NCBI RefSeq assembly: GCF_035594125.1
Contig: NC_087190.1
Span: forward strand, 7,096,962 to 7,160,961
DNA from: Scylla paramamosain
Lineage: Eukaryota; Arthropoda; Malacostraca; Decapoda; Portunidae
Direction of reading: 5' to 3'
Length of the DNA stretch: 64,000 nucleotides
Part shown: positions 33,963 to 49,439 of the stretch, piece after piece
Numbering within the stretch: the stretch's first letter is position 1
How the letters are laid out: the number at the start of each line of letters is the position of its first letter
Program-made: the position numbers and the translations under genes
Notes under the pieces: model-generated
What the model was told of the DNA's origin: nothing
Database searches by the model: none
Seen by the model: only the letters and a program-made list of their open reading frames with translations

Positions 33963-35879
33963 TTAGAGGAATATAGCACTCTTGATGTCATGTTTTTTAT
34001 CACTGACTTTGATTGATGGCTTGAAGGTCGTACAGTCGCTGCTGGATGCGGAAGAAACACACTGCTTTGCTAGGATGATGTCTCTTACGGTTTCTGTTTT
34101 TAGCTTATTTATGTCTTTTGTTTTCACACGGTTTACACTAGAGAAGCAGCGCTCACAGTCAGCATTAGCATGAGGCAAAGAAAGACATCCTAGTGAAAAG
34201 TTTGAAACAAGCTTAAACTATCCTCCAGAGTTTTTATGGCACACCAAAATTTATCAGGCTGGTTGTAATTGCTTTTGTCCACTTTTTTTCGCCATGTTGG
34301 TAATGGATTTAGGCAGATCTTCTACGGCAAGCCTCCTCCACTCATCGCCCAGTTGCTGGAGGGTAGAATCATCCTGGGCAATGATTTGGGGAAGGTGTGT
34401 CGCGAGGGGCACCGAACTTTGCTCTTGCACTTTGCCCTGGATGCCTAGAACACTGGCTGGCTCCAGCATATGCATTCTTGAAAGGACTTCATCTCCGAAA
34501 TTAAATCTCTTCCTGATCTGTTCTGCTGCTACTATCAAAAATAATCTGCAGTGGAAGCGAAACTCATACATTTCCTTTTTTTTTTGCTTGCTTTATTCTG
34601 GATTGTCTGTTATTGTTTTTAAGACAGATGCACCCAAATACATCTGCTCTAGCATCAGGAACTCACGTTGATATCTTGGATCAACTTTTGAAAGCATGGT
34701 TTTCACAATGTATTCATGGTTCATGTACATCAGTAGCAATTCTTTATTAAATTACAAACTTGCCTGTGCAATTCAGTTATGACCACTCTTTCACTCTGAA
34801 ATAAAAGGTTCAGCTGAGTAAACTTTGGTAATACTAAAGAAAGGGAGCAGTAGTAAAGTCTGGTAAATGGATTGTGCAGTTGTTCATAAGCACTTCTAAC
34901 TGTGCTACCACAAGTTTTCGTCTGTTGAAAATTTAATTCAGTAAAGAACATCTGAAGAGGGCCCCACTGCTCAAGCATCCTTTTCACAACAGCCGTGTAG
35001 GAAAGCCAGCGCGTTCTAGATGGCAATAAAATCCTAAGCTTTTGAGCCCCAGCAAACTCTTGAAATTCTACAAATTGTGCCAATTGTTTTGAAGAGTTCT
35101 TGAATGTGTTGTGGACATCATGAGCTAGTTGTTCAATAACATCAGGTAATTGTTTGCATGCTTCAGAGGCACATATATGGGCAGAATGGCACACATTTCA
35201 TAATAAAGATTCCTGGGCAAAGTTCCTTTAACCTGCTACTCACAGAGTTATTAGGCCCCATCATAGTGCTGCATCCATCAGAACCAAACCCAATGATATT
35301 AGAAGTAGGTATACCATTTTCAGTAAATGTTTTCATTATCTCTGAAAACAACCTGGCAGCTGCAGCACCTTCATTAGCTTTACTAGGATCACTACTAAAT
35401 AATGGCACTAAATCCCAAAATTTGGTGACAACAGCATTTCCTTCAACCACTCTTACCATGATGCATAAATTCTGAGAGACCGATATATCTGTGGATTCAT
35501 CCACAAGAATGCTGAACTTGTTCTACTTCAAGATGTTAATGAGCTCTTGTTTGTGAGAGTGTGCCATAACACTACCACACACTCTTTGACATTTCGTTCT
35601 TTTCATTTTCAATTCCTTTGCAATAGCGGAGTCAGAGAAGCAACCTTTCAGGACTTCACACAGATGATCGGCCACACGGAAACTTATATTGTGTTCCACC
35701 ATAAATGCAGTAAGCCTTATTTCAGCAGCCTTAACATAATCACTTTTACTAGTTTCATTATCAGCACGTGCACTTGTAAATGACTCCATAAGTTTTTTGG
35801 ATGAGGATGCCGCACACATTTTCTTATGCTTTGCAGTGTTTTCGTGCAACTTCCTCTCCTTTCCTTTCTCTTTAGACAT
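33963..35879 (-). pseudogene. hAT-like transposase (DUF4371/ZMYM type), copy D2
   Basis: Start at 35879 (MSKEKGKERKLHENTAKHKK). One TAG at 35523-35525 splits the frame, then LVDESTDISVSQNLCIM, IIGFGSDGCSTMMGPNNSVS, a frameshift near 35190, KCVCHSAHICASEACKQLPD, LPSRTRWLSYTAVVKRMLEQ and more breaks at 34571-34730. At 33963-34178 HANADCERCFSSVNRVKT is the C-terminal hAT dimerisation block. All main blocks are present in order, so this is the best-preserved hAT of the window. It is inactive because of at least one stop and two or three shifts. Confidence 0.8.
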
Positions 35880-35994
35880 TTTTAACGAAAACTGAAAATC
35901 CTGTTTAAGTATTAGGTATTAATTATTTAGCTTATCAAATCATTCAGTACTACGAATGGTTCGGGTTTTAAGATAACAGGATATTAACCTAACA

Positions 35995-36060
35995 TTACCT
36001 AACCTAACCTAAATGATGTGTAGCAATACGTAGCCTAACCTAACAAACTAACCTACATGG
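35995..36060. repeat. Short CCTAA (telomere-type) pentamer cluster
   Basis: Three consecutive CCTAA units, with further CCTAAC words nearby. CCTAA is the complement of the arthropod telomere unit TTAGG. It is too short to be a telomere and is probably chance or an interstitial remnant. Confidence 0.4.
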
Positions 36061-36379
36061 CATGCCTACTACTACTGCTCTCGAATGGTGTCGGCTGAAG
36101 ATGTTCGTGCGTTGCCGTGGCTGGGAGTGAATGCATCGTACGTCTGGCAGTAAAAATAGGGCTGTGTGCGCATTTGGTAGCTTGAAACTAGCTGGTCACT
36201 TGAACCTACTACAACGGGAGATACTGGTCAAGTGGCGGCGACGGAAGACGCAATATAACGCGCATTTATCGCGCTTTCATCTAGTTTTTAGTTTTTTGAA
36301 AACTCGTGAAGTGTCACTAAGCTTAAATTCTAGGGAAAGCAGACCATTGCGTTCCCCAATCTTTAAAACTAGCATGTAG

Positions 36380-37240
36380 GTAAAAATCTCCAAAATTGTT
36401 GATGATCCTTGTCACAGAGGGAGTCTTGTTTAATCCACCCATTGTCCCTTTGGACTCTTACAATGTCTACAGCTGCTTGACTAGCAATGACTTGTAACTA
36501 GAATCTTCCTTTAGCGAAAGCGGACTGAGCCAGGTGCTCACAGATTGCATTTATATCCTGGACCACGAGTTAACATAATCGCCAAAGGTTTCCAGGAAGA
36601 GATTATTAAACGTCATAATCATAGTTCTCTGTTGGCACTGTGAATGTACTTGAGTCCATTAATAATGGGCCAGAGAATCAGGTTGAAGTTTTTAACTGAC
36701 AAAAGAAATTTTATCACCCGGCTCGGTGATACAAGCATGAGACATGACATCCTCGCACCTAACAATGAATTTTTGGGCTGAGCACCATGAATCTGATCCT
36801 GAAAATGGGATTATATCAGTGGTGGAAGAGAGTATTTTAAGAGAAACTATCGTTGCACCTTGCGTGAGCTGTGGTCCAGCACCAGTACCATGGGAGGTAG
36901 TGGCTGATTTAGTTGCAGTAGACATGATGTTAGTAGGTGACTTAGACACGGTTTCTCTAGGAAGTTAGCGGTGTCGAGTACCACTCCTTAGTTCACGGTG
37001 GTCATCATTCTCGCAAGATCATTCTCTACATCACTCGGTTCTAAAAGCTCACTTTCTTATACCTCGGGGGAAGCAGCCTGAGAAACGCGTAATCGATCAA
37101 ATTCCCCAGCTAATTGCTCTAATTCCCTCATTTGAATATGGAGGTGCTATGCAATAAGTTGGAATTATGGAGCTGCATTAATATAACTTTCTCTTAAATT
37201 GTTATCCTTTTCTTTAATAGCCTCACCATTTATGGAATGC
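36380..37240 (-). mobile_element. LTR-retrotransposon gag-like fragment
   Basis: The minus strand gives IQMRELEQLAGEFDRLRVSQ (helical N-terminal part), then after stops IIPFSGSDSWCSAQKFIVRC-EDV, ISFVS---LQPDSLAH and NNLFLETFGDY. This order (P-FSG-----A--F---VEDV, then LQP-S-A, then F---FLE-FG) is that of Ty3/gypsy-type gag capsid domains. It has several stops. No RT or LTR pair was found nearby, so only gag survives. Confidence 0.45.
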
Positions 37241-38743
37241 TATTTAGGATGCAGGGCGTAGTGTTACTTTTTATTTAACCCCTCATTGGTACAGCCTTCA
37301 AGCGGTAAAAGGCAAATCAGTCTATTGATACCCAGGTAATTAGGAAAACCCTTTGTACAGTTTATACATATATATTTGCAGTTTACATACAACACCACTT
37401 AAGTACTGAGCCCAAGAGAACTGAATCTCGGCACAAGGATATGTAGTCTGTCTGTCATTGTTCTTGTCACCACAATAAAGTTACTTATACACTGTCACTT
37501 GCACTTATTTCCCTGCCTTATACACACAGGGTACACACTTGTAAAAAAAACTCAGGGTGTAGTCTTAGTGCAAAGGTTCGTGGCAGAATTCACACACACA
37601 GGACACCGCGCACCGCGCACACCCAGCTGGCCAGATCGGAGATCTCCACCCAACTGCCCAGGGCAATGCGGCGTTTCTCAAGGTGCGGCGCTTGTGATCA
37701 CGTGACATCGTAGGTGATAGGTTTCACAGGATCATATTTCACATATGAGTTATTCTATCTAGCTACTGCCTATTCATATAATTTAACATTTACAATTATT
37801 AATTATTATTTTATTATTGCATAGAATAGCTATTCCCATCTTAATATTTACCAATAAACTAAGACAAGAAACAGTAATTAGACACTACTCCCAGCGGGCG
37901 TCAGAACAGGAAATTTCCACTTATGCGTCTAGAAGGTTCTGATCTACAGTTACAATGGTTCCCTACACTATGTGCTAACAAAATCCAAAAAAATTCAAGG
38001 ACTTTTAAAGAAAGTTACAACACTAATAGAGTACAAGGTAAGAATACATTGAGTTATTATGAATGATTAGTAAAAATGTTAATTACATGAAATATAATTA
38101 TTATATGAAGTGAAAATGAGTTTTACTAAAAGAAAACACGTTTCCTTTTTTTCTCATTTCTTTACTCATTTAAGTACACAGTAATAAAATAATTCACCAC
38201 TAAGGCCACAGGGGTAAGAATAAGTGATGCTATTAAGTGTATATTGAAGTGCCAGCTAATGCCTGTTATAACCTCACATAGTGAAATTTTCCGATCTTTC
38301 TTTGTGTTCCTCTATGTCTGCTATGTCAGGGACACTGAATCACCCTGGACAGCTTGATCGCCTGGGGAAGTGCTGTCACAGATCTAGCAGTGGGCCACAG
38401 GAAGAATCAACAGTTGCTAAAATAATCATATAAAATTACTATTTGAATTAGACTGAGTATGAGCAACTTTAGTGTCGGGGAGAGGAGTGTGTGCATGTGG
38501 TGATCTTAATTGTGACTCAAACTTGAGGGAATTGTCAATGATTAATTGAGACCCCGTTAACCGGTCGTAGTTCACTATTTCCTCACAAAGAGTCTTACGA
38601 GTGATGTGTTTGGTTTTCTATATGGTGGCTTGATATCACACTGACATGGTAAGCAAGGTATAATGAAGCAGAGATGGAGAAAGCTGGACACGGGACGAGG
38701 CTGGAATGCACCGCAGGGCGAGGCAGTCCGAGCACCGGGAGTG
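37241..38743. other. No gene recognised (1.5 kb)
   Basis: Mostly AT-rich. There is an AATAAA at 37474 and a GC-richer patch at 37600-37700. If the gag fragment is real, its 5' LTR and leader would lie in the first part, but I see no LTR-like repeat. Confidence 0.4.
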
Positions 38744-39190
38744 AGGGTTGCCAATTTTGGTACGAACTTAGCAGATTTAGTACTTTTTGTCTTAAAAGTA
38801 CGTTTGGTATGATTTAGGTATATATGGTACTAAATTTTCTCTTTGTGAGCTTTTTGTGCCTATTTGACATATTTTCCATCTGATATATCCGGTATTAATT
38901 GATAATGCTTGTGGTTCCTATTCGAATCAAGTACGTATCGCGTAGCTTACACGTATTGGCCTGCCCGGGCCCCCGGTGCTCCTCCTGTCGCCCTTCTGTA
39001 ATCAGTGTCACTGGTAGTACGGAAAGTTAGTCACTCTAAGCGGTGTGGTAACTGAGATTTTTGTTCTTGGAGTACCTGTAGTGTATCGTTAAACAAATAC
39101 AGTGAAGGCACACCTGTCATATACTTTCAGTGAATTAAACAATGACATAATAGTGAAGTAGACAGTGGGCTTTACTTAAGGCCGAGGTTC

Positions 39191-39741
39191 GTGAAAAATA
39201 CTGTGGTAACACTTGTCTTACTAGATAAAAACGTAGCCAAAGACCTCTACATAATTATACAGACCTTGACGTTATTTATAGTGCTGTCGATCTACATAGT
39301 GCTCTGCGGGTTAATTTCAAATATTGCAATCGCGAGCTCTCAGTGTGAGGACAGTGCTTTGGCGTCAGGGTTACCAGGCAGGTCTTGGAATGTTGGATGT
39401 GTGAGTGACCATCAAGTAACTTGTCTCGTACAAGTACTGGGCAGGGGGAGGAAGACTCTAGAAACAAGATGCGGTTCGAGCAAGCCAACTGGTTACCTTG
39501 TGTTATTGATTGGACGAGGTTGATCACTTTGTGGCAACTTTATTTTCTTATATAATCAAAATGGCCTTTGGCAGCACACAAGGTCTAATTCCATGTGGAG
39601 CAGGTTTGTGTGTTTCTTTAAGTAGTGTGGTCCAGTGCATAATATGAACATATGAAACTTATCAGTAGTATTTAATTGTATATAAGCAGTCGTAATGGTA
39701 TCCATACTTGTTTTCCAAAAATAAAAGGCATTGTTCAAAGT

Positions 39742-39743
<2 letters not shown>
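39191..39743. other. No gene recognised
   Basis: An open frame at 39191-39523 (+) has a hydrophobic stretch (LFIVLSIYIVLCGLISNIAI) but no known motif, and it lies inside the hAT element. I do not count it as a gene. Confidence 0.3.
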
Positions 39744-40002
<259 letters not shown>

Positions 40003-40189
40003 TCATGACAGGCTCCCAGACTGATGACAGCTCTTTGCAAGAACACCATCCGGAAATATCCAAAATTATTTATATGTGAAGGAAAATTATCTGACGATAG
40101 AAAAAAAACGCGAATCTTATGTGACGAGGTGTACTATATCACCAATACATTACTCTGATAAAAATAAGGAGCATAAGCAGCGGCTGCGC

Positions 40190-40440
40190 GTGGTGTCGGC
40201 GCTCATCTCCGTCACGTTAAATTAGCCTTTGAGCCTGTGGCCCGTGTCCCTTGGGACACGGGCTTAGAGTGGCATTAGGGGTGCCTCAGTGTACCTTTCC
40301 CAGGTACCTATTTATCGACCAATCCAAAAGTTAAGGGTGAACAGCTGGGTGCATGGACTGTGCGCCGGCTGCCAAGGATTCAAATCCTGGCCCGCCCATT
40401 CGTAGTCATGCGTATAAGTATTAATCACTACCCCACAAGG
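40190..40440 (+). repeat. Possible dispersed (SINE-like) repeat with hairpin
   Basis: Contains the perfect hairpin GCCCGTGTCCC / GGGACACGGGC (40240-40250, 40253-40263, two-base loop). About 100 bp further on lies AAGGATTCAAATCCTGG, similar to a pol III B box (GGTTCRANYCC). There is no clear A box or poly-A tail and no second copy in the window. The SINE call is an inference. Confidence 0.3.
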
Positions 40441-40622
40441 CGCGTATTCTTGGAAAATCGATTTTCATTCATCTGGAGTATGTTGCCAGAGGGTGACGAC
40501 ATCTAGTTCATATTGTCCTATGGTCTCAAGGAAATATCACAAGAACTGATCCTTGAAAATTATATATTGTTTTTACTGGTAATTACGTCAGTTTATAATC
40601 TTCCTTGAGGATGAAACAAACA

Positions 40623-40767
<145 letters not shown>

Positions 40768-40987
40768 GCTAAATATCATGTGCACTTTTGACGGGAATTG
40801 ATCGAATAATCTAATCTTTGAGTCTGTGTCGCAACAGTTTATGTTTTATATCGAATGTGCGGAGAGTACTGTTGAAAGTAATCAGTTCACTGTTTACTGC
40901 ACGAAGAAATAAGATAATATATGATGCACTACACACGATTTTCTTATGATGCTTTTTGCTTTCAGGTTTAATGAAAATTTGCTAATA

Positions 40988-42790
40988 TGAATAAAAAAAG
41001 AAATACTGTAGCAGTTGATTCGGACAGTGATGACAGTGGTCCTCAGACTCCAAAGAAAAAGTCACGTATGATCAGAAATTTAAAATGAAATGGCTCAATC
41101 ACCAAAGAAAAATTTCCTCTTGGATGATTCAGAGTAAGGAGAACCCAAATAAGGCATTCTGCACTGCATGCCAATGTGAAATAGTAGGCAGTGTAACATT
41201 ACTGGAGAGGCATCGGTCAACTGAGAAACAAGAAAAGTATACTTGCAAAACGACATTCTCTTTCTTTCTTTCAACCAAGTGTACCAGCAAACTTTGAAAG
41301 GCAAGTTACAGCCTCAGAGATTAAGATGTGCGCCTTCATTGCAGAGTATAACTTTCCTGTATCTATAATAGATCATTTGTCAGGGTTTATTGCAAATGGG
41401 AGTCTAGACTCTAAAATTGCCGGTGCTGTTAAATGTGGCATAACGAAGGCTACAGTTATCCTTGGTAATGTAATGGGTAATACTTATTTTATTTATCAGA
41501 TCTTGCTGCACGTCTGAAGGGCACAAAATTTTCTCTCATCATTGATGAGTCCACGGATCTTTCTACCCAAAAGCACCTTGTCTTGATTGTTCACTTCTAT
41601 GACCTTAATATTCAGAAAACATGTGATCACTTTTTAAGTTTACTTGCGGTAAAAGATTGTACAGCTCAAGGTATTTTCAAATCAATCAAGCATTTCTTCA
41701 GCATGCATGACATTCCTATTGAAAATGTAATTGGATTTGCCAGTGATAATGCAAGTGTAATGATGGGAGAAAAGGGAGGAGTCATAACTCTGCTAAAAAG
41801 AGAAAACCCATCACTGTGTGCTAGGCTGCGTTTGCCACTCAAAGGCTCTGTGCCTCAAATGCATATGGGGAGCTTCCTAATATGGTTGAAGAATTAGCTC
41901 GGAATATATATTCCTACATCATGAACAGCCGTAAAAGATTCTCAGAATATGGAGAATTTCAGAAATTTACCGAAGTACCACTTCGTAAAATATTGCACCC
42001 TAGCTGCACCGGATGGCTTTCCTTAGGAGAAGTCGTATAAAGACTTTTAGAGCGGTGACCTACACTAAAACTATACTTTATATCAGCTACAATAGTAGAT
42101 GGAATTACATCTGCTGCTGCAATTTTACAAGAATTAAATAACCCAATAACAAAAATGTACTTTGCCTTTTTGGCATACATCCTGCCTGGAGTTAATAAAA
42201 GCAAACCTTGATTTCCAGGCAACATCCCTAAGAATAGACAAGCTTCGCACATCAGTCTGTAGCAGTGTTAAAGGCATCTTAGTAACTTCATGAAAAGAGA
42301 AACTTTAAAAATTTGACCTAACTCATGTTAATATATCTGAACCTTCCAACTATCTCAGTCTAGGAGATATTTACCGTGGAGCAGTAACAGAAAGCATTAT
42401 CCTAGAGCAGATTTAGAGCAGTTTCAGGTGAGGACACTCAATTTCTATGTAGCTTTCTCAAAGCAGATGCTGAAACGTTTCCTGTCCTCTAATCTGCTTC
42501 ATAACTTACAACTACTTGAAACACTAGATCCATCTAATGTGCAGCAAGGAAATCTCCCATATCCTTGGCAATCAAATTTTCAAAGATAATTCAAGAAAGT
42601 GCCTATGAAGACCTAAACAGAGAATGGTGACAGCTGATTTCGTGTGAACTGCCAGGTCTGAGTGAAGCAGTGGAGGACCCTGAAACATTCTGGTATGCTG
42701 TTTCAAGAGAAACAGGAGATTATTACTAAAATGAGTTGCAAGTGGGCACCACCAACAGAGGCACTGGAAGACGATAATTTGCATCTCTAG
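40988..42790 (+). pseudogene. hAT-like transposase, copy D3
   Basis: Start MNKKRNTVAVDSDSDDSG, then KMKWLNHQRKISSWMIQSKE and KAFCTACQCEI---LERHRST, a BED/TTF-type zinc finger (C-x2-C ... H). Next MCAFIAEYNFPVSIIDHLSG, KFSLIIDESTDLSTQKHLVL, NVIGFASDNASVMMGEKGGV, and after shifts a block with HPSCTGWLSL. The C-terminal helical part fades at about 42600-42790. Frameshifts occur near 41085, 41300, 41500 and 41830. It has the same plan as D1 and D2 but clearly different sequence. Confidence 0.75.
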
Positions 42791-42980
42791 TCAAAGATAA
42801 GAAACCCTGTTCCACTGATATTGTAGATGCTGGATGCATGGGGGGGCCTCCTCCCTTTTGGAAATCGTCTGTTTAGAATTTTTTTGGCTCGTTTTTTTTG
42901 TTTGTTTTTTTTTGGCTCAAAGTCCCTTTGCACTAACCTTGTTTCTACTCATGCATTTGACGTAAATGTAATATTTGAAG

Positions 42981-43266
<286 letters not shown>

Positions 43267-43359
43267 CTTGTTCACTTTCCATTGGGTATGTTTTGTCTGG
43301 ATTTGGTATGTTTTGTTGGCCCGATTTGGTACGATCAAGTAAATCCGATTGGTAACCCT

Positions 43360-44190
<831 letters not shown>

Positions 44191-44235
44191 TAAGCAATTA
44201 AAAAGTAGTTTAGAGTGAAACAAAAGATGCTATGT

Positions 44236-46090
44236 GTTTTTTCTTATGTAGGAGGGGCATTAGCCAAAAGCAACAAAAATATGACAAAAAAAAAAAAGGC
44301 CCACTGAGGTGCCAATCCCTATAAGTCAAAAGCGGTGAACAAAAACTAAAGAATTATCTTGAAACCTCTCTTGAAAGAGTTCAAATCATAGGAATAAGGA
44401 AATACAAAAGCAGGAAAGGAGTTTACTAAAGAAAGGGATGAATGATTGAAAATATTGGTTAACCCTTTCATTAGAGAGGTGGACAGAATAGGGATGAGAG
44501 AAAGAAGAAAGTCTTGTGCAGCGAGGCCGCGGGAGGAGGAGAGGCATGCAGTTAGCAAGTTCAGAAGAGCAGTTAGCATGAAAATAGCGATAGGAGACAG
44601 CAAGAGATCCAACACTGCGGCGATTAGAGAGAGAGTCTGAAGACAGTCAGTTAGAGGAGATGAGGTGATAGCCTGAAATGCTTTTCATTCCACCCTGTCG
44701 AGAAAAACGGTGAGTGGAGCTCCCCAAGACATGTGAAGCATACTCGATCCTTCGTGAATGGCTTCCTATAAGGCCCCTGTACAGAGTTAGCAGCTGGGGG
44801 GTGAGAAAACTGGCGGAGACGATTCAGAATCCTTAACTTCATAGAAATTATTTCAGCTAGAGATGACATGTGAAGTTTCCAGTTTAGATTATAAATAAAG
44901 GACAGACCGAGGATGTTCATTGTAGAAGAGGGGGCAGTGGAGTGTCACTGAAGAAGGGATAGTTATCTGGAAGGTTGTATTGAGTTGATAGATGAAGGAA
45001 TTGAGTTTTTGAGGCATTGGATAATACTAGGTTTGCTCTGCCCCAATCAGAAATTTTAGAGATATCAGAAGTGAGGCGTTCTGTGGTTTCCCTGCGAGAA
45101 ATATTTACTTCCTGAAAGATTGGACGACTACGAAAAGACGTGGAAAAGTGCAGGGTGGTATCATAAGCGTAAGAGTGAATAGGACAAGAAGTTTGGTTTA
45201 GAAGATCATTGATGAATAATGAGAAGAGAGTGGGTGACAGGACAGAACCCTGAGGAACACCACTATTAGTTGATTTAGAAGAACAGTGATTGTCTACCAG
45301 AGTAGCAAAAGAACGGTCAGAAAGAAAAGTTGGAATGAGGTTATAGAGAGAAGGATAGAAACCGTAGGAGGATAGTTTGGAAATCAAAGCTTTGTGCGAA
45401 ACTCCATTAGAAGCTTTTGATATGCCTGAGCCAACAGCAAAAGTTTCACCAAAATCCCTAAAGGAAGATGACCAAGACTCAGTAAGGAAAGCCAGATCAC
45501 CACGTAACCCATAATGGAGATCAGAGAGAAGGTTGTGAAGTGATGGATGTTAAAGAATCTTCCTGTTGAGGATAGACTTAAAACTTTATATAGGTAGGAA
45601 ATCAAAGCAATTGGGCGATAGTTTGAGGGATTTGAACGCTCACCCTTTTTAGGAACAGGCTGAATGTAGGCGAACTTCAAGCAAACAAGGAAAGGTAGAT
45701 GTTGACAAACAGAGTTGAAAGAATTTGACTAGGCAAGGTGCAAACATGGAGGTACAGTTTCGGATAACAATAGGAGGGACCCCATCAGGTCCGAGGGTTT
45801 AGGCCAGCGAAGGCAAGGAAAACCACTGCGAAGGATTTTAATGGGTTGCATGAAGTAGTTGGAGGGTGGAGGACAGGGAGCAACAAATCCTGAATCATCC
45901 AAAGTAGAGTTTTTAACAAAGGTATGAGAAAAGAGTTCAGCTTTAGAAGTAGATGAGATGGCAGTGGTGCCATCTGTTTGAAATAAAAGAGAGGAAGATG
46001 AAGAAGCAACGTTATTGGAGATTTTTTGGCTAGGTGCCAGAAGTCACTAGGGAAGTTAGATCTCGAAAGATTTTGACCCGTTCTGTTACT
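44236..46090 (-). mobile_element. Family A LINE, 3' 60 percent (copy A7)
   Basis: The 3' end is at 44236 (T-rich, then the CCTACATAAG-like end motif). RT at 44917-45387 has SYGFYPSLYNLIPTFLSDRS and GVPQGSVLSPTLFSLFINDL; the catalytic box is read SYAYD instead of SYADD (at about 45163). It is 5'-truncated near 46090 before the EN domain. It is heavily substituted and appears older than A3 and A8. Confidence 0.8.
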
Positions 46091-46318
46091 GAAGAACAGG
46101 CACTTGTTTAGGTTATGCTGATACAGATTGGTCCGGTTGCACAAAGCCTGTGTTAACTTGTATTGTACGAGTACAGGAAATTAACGGGTCAGGCTTGATT
46201 ACTTTTACATTTTTTTATGTATATGTACATATATAGAGTTTATTTATCAATATGATATAGAATGAATTTTGATATGTATAATGTAAAAAAAAAAGTGTTT
46301 TTTTTTTATATGCCAATC

Positions 46319-46538
<220 letters not shown>

Positions 46539-46689
46539 ACAGGTTCCGAGTTATAGATGAGGTAAGCAGTGAATTAACTTCGTGAGTCTTTTCCTTGCCT
46601 TTGAACATTTCATCAGTACATTTAAATACCCGCCATATAACCCCAAGGAATGGGGAATTTTAATTAAGGACATCTCTTCAGTTGCTCAC

Positions 46690-47908
46690 TTCTCATTCCT
46701 GATTTCAACACAGTTAAACGTTCTTTACTGAAATTACCACAAGCTCTGTATGATTCTCTAATTAAATTAAAATCCGATGACTTCATTATTATCGCTAAAC
46801 CAGACAAGTGCCGTGGCACAGTTGTTATGAATAAAAAAGATTACCGCATGGAAGTTTAATAAATTTTAAGTGATTCTTCTAAGTTTGAATTATTTAATGA
46901 TAATCTTTCCATTACATTACCAAATTTGAAGACAAGCTAACTAGGCTTCTGAGACATCTTAAACTGAAGGTTATCACTAAAGATATTTTTAACCACCTTT
47001 TCACGATTGGCTCGTCTGCAGGCATCATTTATGGCCTTCCGAAAACTCACAAAGTCGGCAACCCTATTAGACCCATTCTCAGCACCATTAACACACTTAA
47101 TTATTAATTAGCTAAATATTTCATGCCCATACTAAAACCACTAACGTCAAATAAGTTTAACTTAAAAAAAATCTCATGATTTCGTTAAAGAAATGAATAA
47201 ATTAGAAGCTCATAATACTGCCATGGCTAGTTTTGATATTGTCACTTTTCACTAATATTCCCCTTGATGAAACCATTCAAATCATTTGTGGTGAACTATT
47301 TATGAACCATGACACCTTAATTATAATAGAAAAAAAATTAGCATTGGCAATTAAAGACTCTCCCTTCTTTTTCAACAATAAACTATATGTCCAAGTTGAC
47401 GGTGTGGCTATGGGTCCTTGCCTTGGCCCCACTCTTGTTAATGCTTTTTTGTCATCATGAAACCAAGTGGTTAAACGAATGTCCCAAGTGAATTTAAATC
47501 TATGTTTTACAGAAGATATGTTAATGACCCCTTTCTTCTATTTACACACTCTCAACACATCCCTAAATCTCTAAGTTATGTATTTAAACTCCAAACACCC
47601 TAATTTTGAATTAACGTGTGACACGGAAAACAATGATTTTATCCCGTTTCTGGATGCATTTGTGACTCGTAATAACAACCATCTACATACTGCAGTTTAC
47701 CGCAGACCAACTTTCACAGATTTGGGTATTAATTATTTATCTTTCATCCCTCGATCGTTCTAGATTAATGCTATAAAAACCCTCTTATATCGATGCTACG
47801 CTCTGTCTCCTAACTGGTTTGTTTTTTATCATGAGGTCAACCCACCCCCTTTTTTTCAGCAATAAGAACACATTCAACACACGCATGATCATCCGTTTTC
47901 GGAGAAAA

Positions 47909-47910
<2 letters not shown>
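46690..47910 (+). mobile_element. Penelope-like element, RT fragment
   Basis: The plus strand reads ALYDSLIKLKSDDFIIIAKP, DKCRGTVVMNKKDYRME, then GSSAGIIYGLPKTHKVGNPI and RPILSTINT, SFDIVTLFTNIPLDETI (with shift), VDGVAMGPCLGPTLVNAF, FLDAFVTRNNNHLHTAVYRR and PTFTDLGINY. This is the motif order of Penelope-like RTs. The catalytic box is YVND (47517-47528) instead of YVDD. No GIY-YIG endonuclease is seen; the sequence runs into a (GT)n array after FNTRMIIRFRRKH. It is dead by stops, shifts and the lost Asp. Confidence 0.7.
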
Positions 47911-47911
<1 letters not shown>

Positions 47912-47970
<59 letters not shown>

Positions 47971-47971
47971 T
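47912..47971. repeat. (GT)n microsatellite at the Penelope truncation
   Basis: 60 bp GT run with one A. Confidence 0.95.
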
Positions 47972-48738
<767 letters not shown>

Positions 48739-48782
48739 AATAACAATAATAATGATAATAATAATAATAATAATAATGATGA

Positions 48783-48814
<32 letters not shown>

Positions 48815-48864
48815 GTACTACTACTACTACTACTACTACTACTAATAATAATAATAATAATAAT
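48739..48864. repeat. Compound trinucleotide (AAT)n-(ACT)n-(AAT)n repeat
   Basis: AATAAT with GAT variants, then ACT units with a central AGTACT palindrome, then AAT units. This is the only long trinucleotide array in the window. Confidence 0.9.
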
Positions 48865-48928
48865 GTACTGACAAGGTGAGTTTTAATTGCCTCATTATTT
48901 TTTTTGTCAATTTGGAAAAATATTTTTG

Positions 48929-49439
<511 letters not shown>

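Noticed and set aside
35995..36060. Interstitial telomere from CCTAA units
   Set aside because: Only three consecutive units, in AT-rich sequence with other CCTAAC words. Chance or short expansion explains it.
39191..39523. Possible membrane protein ORF inside the hAT element
   Set aside because: A single hydrophobic stretch in AT-rich DNA, no homology recognised, and an open antisense frame as well.
40190..40440. tRNA gene
   Set aside because: A B-box-like word is present, but there is no cloverleaf, no A box at the right distance and no acceptor stem pairing, so it was kept only as a possible SINE-like repeat.
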